From assembly GCA_024362935.1 (NCBI GenBank), contig JANCRA010000028.1, forward strand, positions 9,544,476-9,608,475: DNA of 64,000 nucleotides, in the 5' to 3' direction. A program made the translations under genes and the position numbers. This document shows positions 44,734 through 59,756 of this stretch, piece after piece; the first letter of the stretch is position 1, and every line of letters starts with the position of its first letter. This DNA comes from Setophaga petechia (Eukaryota; Chordata; Aves; Passeriformes; Parulidae). The notes under the pieces are model-generated. The model made no database searches, was not told the origin of the DNA, and worked only from the letters and a program-made list of their open reading frames with translations.

Positions 44734-45990
44734 TGAAGAGAGGAGAAGGCACCATGTGCACATCATACTCTGGGTGCTGGCTTTGTGTCTGTTTCCTTAA
44801 GCTGGGAAGTCATTCTTTTCTTTTGTTCTGGGTGATTTCAGTGAGCTGTCGAGCACACAGAGTAGCCTTAGAGAGGCACTAACCACGAGAAGGCTCAGAT
44901 TCCTGTTTACTTAAAAGCCATGCTGGAACAGAGGGACCACTGGGGACAAGCTCTCCGAAGGAGGACTGCAGAGCAAGAAATTCCAGTCCCTACCTGCACC
45001 CCGTGCCATGCAGAGCTTCCAGAGAAGCTTCCACCTTCCTTCACTGACCAACAGGAGCTGAAATTTCAGCAGTCCTTGGGTTGAGAGTGTTTTCCCTGCA
45101 GTTTTGGGGATGGTCTGAGCACCCACCCTCTTTGTGACAAGCCTGGGACAGGCTGTGCTGCCCGATGCATTTGGCCAAGAGTGGTGGCTGTGAATAAACC
45201 CAGTGAGGTTCCCCTTGCCATTTAATTGAGGTGAAACATTCTCACATCTCTGCAATCCAGAATCATCCACAGCTGGTCAGGGGCTGCTTGCTGGGTTCTG
45301 TGTTTCATCATGTGCCTTTAACAGTTATTTAGCAGTTAGAAAATTCCAAAGGTGATGCCTGTGCTGCTTTATTGTGCTGATGAGTGTCTCATGCTGGAGC
45401 AAAAGAATTTTCAGGCCTGTTCAGAGAAGTGGGAATGACAAATACCTTGTGGATTAGCCCAGCCCCAAATTAAGGAATTTGTTCATTAATTCCCCTCATC
45501 AAGCAGGTGTTCAGCCATCCCCAGGAGAGCAGGGCATCATCACACCTGGTGGTGACTTGGGAAGACAAACACCAGGACTCCCAGCACCATCCTTCTATGA
45601 AGAAACTTAGTGTCTAACAGGAAAATTATCTTCATCCCAGTACAAAGCTGTTCCTGGTCAGGTTCCTCCAAGAGAAAACAATTACTGGAAGAGTGTGTGT
45701 GCTCCTTCGTGTTTGAGCTTCTCAGGATTCTGTAATCTTGCACTGGGGGATTATGTGGGGCTTGTTCTAGCTTGGGGGAAGGATGCTGAAGGAATTGAAG
45801 GTGAAAGAGCCTTAGAACTATTAATGTTAAAGCAAATTGAAAAAAATATTACTAAATGCAGTTACTATAGAGTAGAAAATTATATTTACTGTGCAATAAG
45901 TGGGATTTCTTCATGTCTGGTGAAAATCCATGTGCTAAGCCTTTTTGATGATACATTTTGCAAGCCACTAAATAAACACTGAGAATTTAA
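44734..45990 (+). terminator. ALDH copy-1 3'UTR with two AATAAA signals
   Basis: After the TGA at 44731 no coding exon follows. AATAAA occurs at 45193-45198 and 45970-45975, the second inside an AT-rich patch. Either could end the transcript. Confidence 0.55.
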
Positions 45991-47106
45991 ATAGTAAACT
46001 GAGTGTGGTAAGTCCTTGCAGTCTCCTGGGGAATCCTGCTCTGCTGGTCCCAGCTCTGGCCATGGCTTGGTTGAATAACACACAGGTGTTGTGAGGTGTC
46101 CCTGGCACCCTAGCAGGGATCCCCCAGAGCTCTGCTGGGCACTGAAAACACCCCTGGAGCCAGGCAGGGAGTGGGGTGAGCCAGCAGAGGAGCTGGCCTG
46201 TTTCCCCCTCTCAGATCCATGCTGGATTCCCTGCCACCTGCCTGCTTGGGGGTTTTAGTTCCTGAGTCTGAGCCTTGTGTCCCAACACGTGGGACCTGCG
46301 TGGGCAAAGGCACGTGGGCTCTGCCATCCCACACCAGGGCTGAGTCACTGCCCTGCCTGGAGCAGCCACCCAGGGCTGGACAGGGTTGGGTAAAGGGCAT
46401 CTCATGATGCCCAGCAAGAGCCCTGGGCCAGGGCCAGCTCTCCCGTGGGAGGAGGGATCGCCCCCAGCCATGGCAGGGGAAGGGCTTGTGCCTGCTTGCA
46501 GTCGCCACAGGAGGCTGGTGGAGAGAGAAGCTCCTCTGAAGGTAACTTGCTTTTTTTCCCTTAGTTTTTTAATGAGTCACTTGGTTTCTCGGGCTGTGTC
46601 ACGCAGCTGTGGCAGAGTGTTGGGAAGGGCAGGATTTAATCGATGTAAGGGGATCTTGGTGTGTTGGTTGGGCAGGAAAGCAGGACCAGATCTCTGGTCC
46701 TGACTAAAGTGAAATGCTGCTCCTGGGGAGCAGGGTGAAATCTCTGCAGTGTTTTGTCATGTTTCTGTGAAGACGTATGAAGGCCTCAGGGTTATGTGTG
46801 CAGGCCGGCTCTGGGCACACAGCTCTGTTCCCAGCTGGCTGCCCACCCTGGCCACGGTCATCTCTGTGCTTTGGCTCCTTGGGAACATCCCTGTGAGCAG
46901 AGGGTGGGTTTGAGGCTTGGAGAAAGCACCCTCAGAACAGGATCACTCAGCAAACCCCAGATTGCTCTGGAGGTGCCCTGCGCAGGTGGAACAGGGCTTG
47001 GGTGCTGTGAGCCCTCAGCACTCGGCTTGAGAGTGGGAGCTCCTCACAAGAAGGACGACATCTCCCAGCCTTGCTTGGGGTGGGACACTCCTGGAGGTGT
47101 TCCCAG
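45991..47106. other. Spacer between the two ALDH genes
   Basis: This 1.1-kb stretch is moderately GC-rich without the CG density of the island at 38.7-39.6 kb. CTCTGAAGGTAACTTGC at about 46534-46550 is a plausible splice donor of a non-coding exon for copy 2. No independent promoter is obvious and no protein-coding similarity is seen. Confidence 0.5.
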
Positions 47107-47175
47107 GGCTGAGCAGGCCTCCATGGCCCTGTGCTGAGCTGGGGGTGGCCGGTGTCTCCTCAGTGCTGAGCAGCC
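47107..47175 (+). repeat. Duplicated 5' flank of ALDH copy 2
   Basis: The 69 bases before the ATG, starting GGGCTGAGCAGGCCTCCATG, are the same as the 70-odd bases before the copy-1 ATG (from 39611). Similarity stops abruptly to the left of GGGCTGAGC in both. This marks the left edge of the duplicated or converted block. It includes the CTCCTCAG acceptor-like site. Confidence 0.9.
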
Positions 47176-50100
47176 ATGGAGAAGATGCAGCAGATCGTGG
47201 GCCGGGCCAGGGCCGCCTTCAGGTCGGGCCGGAGCCGCCCGCTGGAGTTCAGGATTCAACAGCTGAAGGCTCTGGAGAGGATGGTGCAGGAGAAGGAGAA
47301 GGAGATCATGAGAGCCCTCAAGGCCGATCTGAACAAGGTCTGTGTTGTCAGGGAGTCCCTCCCTTTTACTGTGCACGGAGAGTGGGTAACCCTGAGCAAA
47401 GCAGGAAGGCCAAGGGCTGCCTCTGCAGTGACAAATGGTTTTTGTCATGTCCCCCATCGTGGAACTGGAGGACTCTGACTCCCCAGGGTGCCACAGTGGC
47501 TGTGGGAGCTGGGTGCCTTTTCCATCCCTTCCCCAAACTCCCTGTTGGTACAGAGTGGGCCCAATGCCTTCACCCAAGAGATCCTGGGCGTGCTGGAGGC
47601 GCTGACACTCACCATGGAGAAGCTGCCATCCTGGGCAGCCCCTCAGCCCGTGAAGAAGAACCTGCTGACCATGAGGGACGAGGCCTACATCGGCTACGAG
47701 CCCCTGGGCGTGGTGCTGGTCATCGGGGCCTGGAACTACCCCTTTGCCCTGGTCATGCAGCCCCTGATCGGGGCCATCGCTGCAGGTGGGGATCCAGAGC
47801 AGCCTTGGTGGGGTCCTGGCTGGGTGTGGGCAGAGGATTGAGGGCTCAGTGTCCATGCTGTGTGTGCCCTGCAGGCAATGCCGTGGTGGTGAAGCCGTCG
47901 GAGGTCAGCGAGAACACGGCTCGGCTGGTGGCTGAGCTGCTGCCACAGTACCTGGACAAGGTGAGTGTGGCCATGTGTTGGTCCCCTTGTTTCTCTGTGT
48001 CACAGTGATGAGCAGGGTTGGGGTGACCCTGACACCCCTGCCCTGCAGGATCTGTATGCTGTGGTCACTGGAGGAGTTCCTGAGACAACCGAGCTGCTGA
48101 CACAGAGATTTGATCACATCCTCTACACTGGCAACTCCGCCGTGGGCAGAATTGTGATGGCAGCAGCTGCCAAGCACCTGACCCCTGTCACCCTGGAGCT
48201 GGGGGGGAAGAGCCCCTGCTACATCGACAGAGACTGTGACCTGGCTGTGGCCTGCAGGTCGGGTTCTTGCAGCCTTGATAGGCCCTCAGCACTGGGGCAG
48301 GGGAACGTCTCTAGGGCAGCATGCCCAGCTGAGGTGCTGGCAGCTGGGCTGAGGGGTGGGGAAGGGACTGAGCATGGAGCAAGCATGTCCCTTTCTCCCT
48401 TGCCACAGGCGGATAACGTGGGGCAAGTACATGAACTGTGGGCAGACCTGCATCGCCCCAGACTACATCCTGTGTGACCCATCCATCCAGAGCAAGGTGG
48501 TGGAGAACATCAAGGCCACTCTGAAGGTGAGGGAGGAGTCCCTTATGCTGTGGAGATTGTCCCAGCTGGGACTTCCTGGAGCTGCTGGAAGGTGTGCTGA
48601 GCACTTTTGTTTCTGCTGTTCCCTTTTATCAGGAATTCTATGGGGAGGACGTGAAGTCATCTCCAGACTATGAAAGGATCATCAACCAGCGTCACTTCAA
48701 GAGGATTCTGGGCTTGATGGAAGGGCAGAAAATTGCCTTTGGGGGAGAGACTGATGAGGCTGCCCGCTTCATAGGTGCTGTGGAGGGGATGTGGTAGTGG
48801 GTGCTCTGTGGGTTCTGTTTGTCTATGCCTTACTTGAGTTATGTTGGGCAGCCCAAGGCGCTGTGATGGGCCAGGCCTGTGTCCTGCTCATGCTGTTCTC
48901 TCATTGTCCCATTTGCCTCAGCTCCAACCATCATCACGGATGTTTCCCCGGATTCAAAGGTGATGGAGGAGGAAATCTTTGGGCCAGTGCTGCCCATTGT
49001 GACTGTGAAGAGCGTGGAGGAAGCCATTGAGTTCATCAACCTTCGAGAGAAGCCCCTTGCCCTGTATGTCTTCTCCAACAACAAGCAGGTGGGTCTGGGC
49101 TGTGCTCCCTCCTGCACAGCTGGATCCTGACCACGGCTGATCCCAGACACAGAGCTCTGCAGGGTCTGTGTCACTTCCTTTTCCATAAAGGAAATTTATG
49201 GAAAGTGCAGTGTTTGGGGGCCATGAGAGTCCCCAGAGCTGCTGGAAGCTCCCAGTCACGTGCTGAAGGGCTCTAGGTTTGTTCATCCCTACCCACACAG
49301 GTGGGTGCTGCTTCCTGCCCTGTCTCCTGCCCCCGTTTCCTGGCTCTGTTGTGCCAGCTCAGGAATCCAGGTCAGGGCTTTGCCCTGGAACAACAGCCCC
49401 AGGCAGTGTGGGTGGGAGGGCTGAGGAGCACCTTGGGCTGAAGCCTTTCCATTTTGCGGCTGCTCCAGCTGGGCAGATCCTGTGCTTAAGTGGTGTAAAC
49501 TGGCTGCTCTCATGGAAAAAGGCACAGCATGTGCCCCACACAAAGGGGGTGGAAGCACCACCTCAAGCCCTCCCTGCTGGGGTACATGGTGTTGTGTCCC
49601 CTCCTGATTTGTTGTGTGCCCTCTCCCATTGTGGGTAGCTGATCAGACGGGTGATAGCAGAGACCTCCAGCGGTGGCATGACAGCCAACGATGTCATCAT
49701 GCATTCAGCGCTCCCAGAGCTGCCCTTCGGCGGTGTGGGTGAGTCCCTGCCCCAGCCCACGCGCCTGCATTCGAACAGCAGCAGCCTCTGGCCCCACCCA
49801 GGAGCTCTCTGCCCATTTGGCAATTCAGGAGCTTCAGCTGCATTGCCCGTTAGTGTTATTTTCTGGGCTGGGTTGCTGTGTAACAAGGCTCATTCGTGTT
49901 TTGGTTGTTGGGCCTCTCAGTGAGAGAGGAAAACCCCCTGGCACACAAGTGAGCTCTGGTTCTCCTGTGCTGGGCTGTGGGATGAATTTGTCCCTGGCCT
50001 GGTTGAGTTTCCACAGCTTCTGTCAGGCTCCTGTGGCAGAGCTCACCTGACTGTGGGCACAGGGCTGGGGTCTTGGGTGTTGTTGAGTGTCCTTTTCATG

Positions 50101-50817
50101 TCCCATTGCTTAAAATCATAAGCCGAGTTCCTCCTGTCCCCAGCCCCTGTGAGAATTCTGTGGGAAAAGCAAGGCTGGCCCTGGGATGAGATAATTGGTG
50201 TCATTAACCTTTTAAGGGTGGGCTCACACAAGCAGCACCTCAAGGCAGTGGGCAGGTCCTTGCTGATTGCTGCTAAGTTCAAAAAGCTGCTCTTTGCTCC
50301 TCTGCCCTGAGGAGGAGCATGACCAAGCTTTCCCTGTGTCCTGGGGGGTGCCAAAGTGAGTTTGAGGAACGCAGGTGTCGCTGTGTGAGCCTGAGGAGGG
50401 CCCTGCCTGGCTGTGTCCCTCAGGGCACAGCGGGATGGGCGCCTACCACGGCAGGTTCAGCTTCGAGACCTTCTCCCACCGCCGCTCCTGCCTCATCAAG
50501 GACTTCAGGTGGGAGGTTGTGAACAGGCTGAGGTACCCACCTGGCAGCGAGGAGCTGATGCAGTTGGCCAAGCTCTTCCTGCTGAAGCAGTGTAACAGGA
50601 GCAGGGTGGGACTGTTCATCTCGACCCTGCTGGAGGCTGTGAAAGCCATGGTGGCAAAGGTGAGTTTGGGTTTCTGCTGTCCCTGTGGGTGTGTGTTCCC
50701 AGCTCTGTCCCCTGAGCCCCTCCTAACCCTTCATCACCCCGTTCCTTTGGTCTCTGCTCCCTCCCTGGAGGGCTCATCCCTGTTTCTGTGCCTTTCCAGG
50801 TGTTGTGCCCCCATTGA
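47176..50817 (+). CDS. ALDH3A-family aldehyde dehydrogenase, copy 2 (ALDH3A1-like 3' end)
   Basis: Intact tandem paralogue of the gene at 39.7 kb. Exons: 47176-47337, 47554-47785, 47875-47960, 48049-48257, 48409-48526, 48633-48774, 48922-49088, 49639-49738, 50424-50659, 50800-50817. All are in phase, giving 489 aa. Internal exon sizes equal those of copy 1. Catalytic motifs are present: [28 protein letters not shown]. Exons 1-7 are almost the same as copy 1, but exons 8-9 differ strongly. [15 protein letters not shown] and [12 protein letters not shown] resemble ALDH3A1 as I recall it. The C-terminal tail [18 protein letters not shown] keeps the anchor position but carries Glu and Lys, so membrane insertion is doubtful and the enzyme may be soluble. 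The symbol is left blank because exons 1-7 and 8-10 point to different human relatives. The terminal exon (VLCPH-stop) is inferred. Confidence 0.88.
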
Positions 50818-51670
50818 GAGGGGTGATGGGCAGCCAGCCCATGGACCTGCTGTTCACTCCCTGCAGTCCTACTGCTGAAATTTTCTTTGCTGCAATTTCA
50901 TTTCTTCCAAGGCAGCCAGTGCCCTGAAGAGGTAGAAGACAAAAAAATGCTCCCAAAGCAGAGACACCCCAAGTTAAAGATTCCAGCTCCTGCTGAAACA
51001 GGAATCTATCCAGACCTAGTCTGTGGATCATGCCTGAGCAGTGAGTGGCAGAGGGAAGGAAACATCCACCCTGCTTTGTAAACAGCAGCTCCTCTAAAAA
51101 CTCCTGGGAACGTGGGAGTGTTTGTCACAAGGGTATCTAAGCAAAGCCAGTCGTTACTGAGCCTGTTATCTCTGTAACACCTCACCTGATCCCCAGAGGA
51201 AGCTGCTCATCACAGCCATAAGCCTGGGAAAAGAGGGTCTCCCTGCAGGGGACAGTCCAGGCTGGTTGTCCCCAGAGCAGAGGGAAAGGAGCCTCGAAGA
51301 ACCTGCAGCATCTCATCCTTGAAGGGCCTCATGACTGAATGGGTGATGCTCCTTGCAGGGAAACCACCTTTAGCCACCCAAGGTGTGGCAAAAGCCACCT
51401 GAGCTGTGCCTGTGCTGTCCTAAGGATTTGAGAAGTGCCAGGGACTGTTGTGCTGCTGTATTTGGGGCTACTGGGGTAAAGACAGGGGCACTGCTGCAAC
51501 TGGAGTCCCAGGTCTCAGGCATCCTTGGCCAGAGTGGCAGAGCAGCCACAGCCACCTCCTCTGTTACTGAATTTCAGGGGTTTGAGTTTATGGATAGTCT
51601 TTTACCTCCGGGCTTGTAACTGAGAGCTGCCCTTGACCCTTGCTGAATAAAACCTTTATTTTACTGCAAA
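50818..51670 (+). terminator. ALDH copy-2 3'UTR and poly(A) signal
   Basis: The region after TGA at 50815-50817 lacks coding similarity. AATAAA at 51646-51651 (TGCTGAATAAAACC) is the likely poly(A) signal. It lies about 110 bp from the opposing signals of the SLC47A gene. Confidence 0.65.
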
Positions 51671-51761
51671 GGCCACCTGGGGTAGGGTAAGACCCATGTG
51701 TGGGTGTTCCCTGCTCTGTCCCCAGCCTGCACCCCAAGGAGCCAGTCCCACTCCAGCTGGG

Positions 51762-52085
51762 TTTATTCTTTATTGGGCATTTGTCACAGAGCAGCAGGGG
51801 GAGCTGGGCTGAGCTCAGCTCCAGTGGATGGTGACAGTGGGGGATCCCACACACACTCAGTGTGTGCCAGGCAGCTCAGAGCAGCATTTTGGGTGCCAGA
51901 GCAGCCTCGGGGCCCATTCCCAACTGGAATCTGCAGAGACACTGCTGAACACTGACGGAGGCCTCTTGGCTCCTGCGGGACAGGCGTGCACTCCACCTTC
52001 TCTCTGGCTCCTCCGTGCCTGCTACGCCTGTCCCTCAGGAAAGGCTTTCACCCCAAAAACGAGTCCCCAGAGTCCTTGGTGCGAG
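51762..52085 (-). terminator. 3'UTR and poly(A) signals of the complete SLC47A gene
   Basis: On the - strand the TGA at 52088-52086 is followed by about 310 bp and two AATAAA hexamers (TTTATT on + at 51762-51767 and 51769-51774). This gene converges tail-to-tail on ALDH copy 2. Confidence 0.65.
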
Positions 52086-57313
<5,228 letters not shown>

Positions 57314-58629
57314 GGTGCCCTGCCGGGGGAGTGCAGCGAGCCCCTTCCTCCGCGCTCTGTTAAACCGCGCCGGGCCGAGCAATGTGTAACCACGCCGGGC
57401 TGAACTTCAGCCGGGGCCGGCGCTGCTGGGCTGCCCAGGGGAAGGGTGGGCAGCGGGGCAGGGCAGGGCACGGGGCGGCGGAGCCCGGACACACCGTGCC
57501 AGGTGTTTACTGCCTGTCCTGAGCCAGTGTTCGGGCTGAACTATCCTAAATCCACCTTGCGAGCCCTCCTACCTCTCCTGCTTCACCACAGCAGCGGGGC
57601 AGGGCAGGGCACGGGGCGGCGGAGCCCGGACACACCGTGCCGGGTGTTTACTGCCTGTCCTGAGCCAGCCTTAGGGCTGAGCCATCCTAAATCCACCTTG
57701 CGAGCCCTCCTACCTCTCCTGCTTCGCCACAGCAGTAGGCACGGAGCGGCACAGCCCAGGAAGGTCCTGGCAGTGCAGGGCAGCTCAAAGGAGCCCGGAC
57801 GCACCGTGCCAGGTGTTTACTGCCTGTCCTGAGCCAGCCTTAGGGCCGAGCCATCCTAAGTCCACCCTGCGAGCCCTCCTACCTCTCCTGCTTCACCCCA
57901 GCTCCCCCGGGCAGCGGCTGGAGGCTGCTCCTGCTCTGGCAGCGGTGGACAGGGCTGTGCTGAGCTCTGCCGGCAGTGGCGGGGCTGTGTCTCACTCACT
58001 CCCATCACAGGGGCCAAGACAAGCCGGCCCCTTGGCTCCTGCTGTCCTGGCACAGCCCCGCCGGGTCGGGTTTCACTGGCACCGCTCCCCCGGAGCCCGA
58101 ATGGGGATGGAGATGCTGCCAGTGCAGCCCCCGGCCGCACGGAGTGGGCTGGGATAACTCGTGGCACACAGTGAGACACCTCCCTGCTCTGCCCTCGCTG
58201 CCGTCCCAAACCTACCGGGGCTCTGAGCAGGGCAGGGTCTGCCCCGTCCTCCCGCTGCTGCCGGGGATGCTGGCCCGTTCAAATTTGGTGTCACATTTTT
58301 TCATTCGCAGGCCACCAGCAGCACCAGGAGAGCTGTGGGGTGACAGGGAGGCACCCCACGTGTGTGTGAGGTATTGAGCTCCCAGCGCCAGCAGCTGACA
58401 TGTCACAGTCACCCAGGGGCGGGTGAGAGCCCGGGACAGGCCCGGAGGGACTCAGGGCTGGGCTGGCTGCATTGTGACATGGGGCAGTTCTCTGATGGTT
58501 GAGCAACACAACCTCCCTCTTCCAGTGCTCAACTGTCAGAACTCAGTGCATCCCTCTGGGTGTCCAGAGTTGCCGGGGGGTTGGAGACCCTGGCACGCAG
58601 CCCAGAACACCTGGGGACTTGATTATAAC
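57314..58629 (-). promoter_or_regulatory. GC-rich 5' flank of the complete SLC47A gene
   Basis: Upstream (rightward) of the ATG at 57313 the DNA is GC-rich with moderate CG density up to about 58.3 kb. It includes the minisatellite at 57451-57900. No TATA box is obvious near the start codon. The promoter and any non-coding exon are presumably here. Confidence 0.5.
57451..57900. repeat. Three-copy ~141-bp minisatellite upstream of SLC47A
   Basis: Units begin with CAGCGGGGCAGGGCAGGGCA at 57451 and 57592, and with a diverged CAGTAGGCACGGAGCGGCAC at 57733. All three carry CCAGGTGTTTACTGCCTGTC or a near match, a GAGCCCTCCTACCTCTCCTG block and CTTCACC or CTTCGCC at the end. The first two periods are 141 bp; the third unit is about 168 bp because of an internal insertion. 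Confidence 0.93.
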
Positions 58630-59025
58630 CCGTGAAACAAATTATCAGCTTTGTATGAGGACCTGAAAGTCACAGAGGTTTGAATAGTGGAATAATAAAA
58701 TTATCACAGGGTGAAAATATAGATTTTAGGATTTTTGGTATGGGGGTTATGGGGACAAGATGGAGGAACTTGGGCATATCCAGCCTTTCTCTTTCTCCAT
58801 CTTCTCCTTCTGCTCCTTCTTCTCCTCCTTCTCCTTCTTCATTTTCTGCAGTGATGTTGGCACTTTGGGATTGGTTTAGAATAGAAGTGCACTGTCTAAC
58901 ATAGGTGATAGGTATTGGAAATTAAGTGTAAATATGTTATACATAGTTTGTAGTATAAAAAGACAACACCGCCTCGGGGGCAGCAATTAACAACCAAAAC
59001 CCGAGACTCAATAATCCTGACAGCA
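58630..59025 (+). mobile_element. Probable solo LTR of an avian endogenous retrovirus
   Basis: A 400-bp AT-rich block sits abruptly between GC-rich flanks. It contains a long CT-rich tract (58783-58845), a TATA box (TATAAAA at 58954-58960) and, just after it, AGACAACACCGCCTCGGGGG, the arrangement of an LTR U3/R boundary. It resembles songbird LTRs I remember, but I cannot name the family. No viral coding sequence flanks it, so it reads as a solo LTR between the two SLC47A genes. Ends are approximate. Confidence 0.62.
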
Positions 59026-59179
59026 ACAAATCTTGCTTTTGTACCCAAGGGGAAGAGTGATAACACTGTGTCTGCAGCCAGCCCCAAACCTCAGGGCCAG
59101 GAGCAGACCCACAATCTTCCCTCTCAACAGCACAGTCCTGCCAATGACCAGGGTCACGCTCACACCATATTCAACAGCC

Positions 59180-59756
59180 CAAGTTTACTCAGAAAACTTT
59201 ATTGTATCAAAATCCCACTGTACAAAAGTGCAAAGAAGAGTTGCTTTAGGCCCTGTGCCCACCCTGCAGAGGGAGAGCAGGGTCAGGGCCAGCAGCCAGC
59301 ACCCAAGAGCAGAGTCTGACATCTTCCAGCAAAATCCATTTTGTTCCACAGCTGCTGAAAGTGGCATTTGCCACCGCAAGGTGCTGGGACAGGCTGGTGT
59401 GTGAGGAAACGTGCTGTGGGCAGCAGGAGCCTCTGCCATGAGCAAATGACACGGTCCAATGTCCCCAGAGAGCAGGACAGCAGCACCAGGACCCTGTCTC
59501 CTCTCATCCACCTCTGATGGGTGCCATCCCAGTGCAGAGCAGGAGAGGAACCAGCTCTCCAGCCTCTTTTCCCCAGGTGCCACATCCTCACCCCCTTTAA
59601 GAACTCTGCGTGTGGGATCAAATGTTGTGAGCTAACCAGAAACCGTGCAAAGGGACATTTTGTAAGGCACTGTGGGGGAATCCCTCCCCCTCCCCATCCT
59701 CTGGGACATTGCCCTGGGCCCTCCTGCTCCATGCACAGCTCCCCAGTGTCCCTGGT
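59180..59756 (-). terminator. 3'UTR and poly(A) signal of the partial SLC47A gene
   Basis: On the - strand, about 550 bp follow the TAA at 59759-59757 before an AATAAA (TTTATT on + at 59198-59203). No coding exon is seen in this stretch. Confidence 0.65.

Noticed and set aside
47044..47856. 270-codon antisense frame over ALDH copy 2
   Set aside because: It is the mirror of well-supported ALDH exons 1-2, and similar antisense frames appear over copy 1. GC-rich third codon positions explain it.
47176..50817. ALDH copy 2 as a pseudogene
   Set aside because: All exons are open, splice sites are GT-AG, catalytic Asn, Glu and Cys motifs are present, and exon sizes match copy 1. There is no disabling change.
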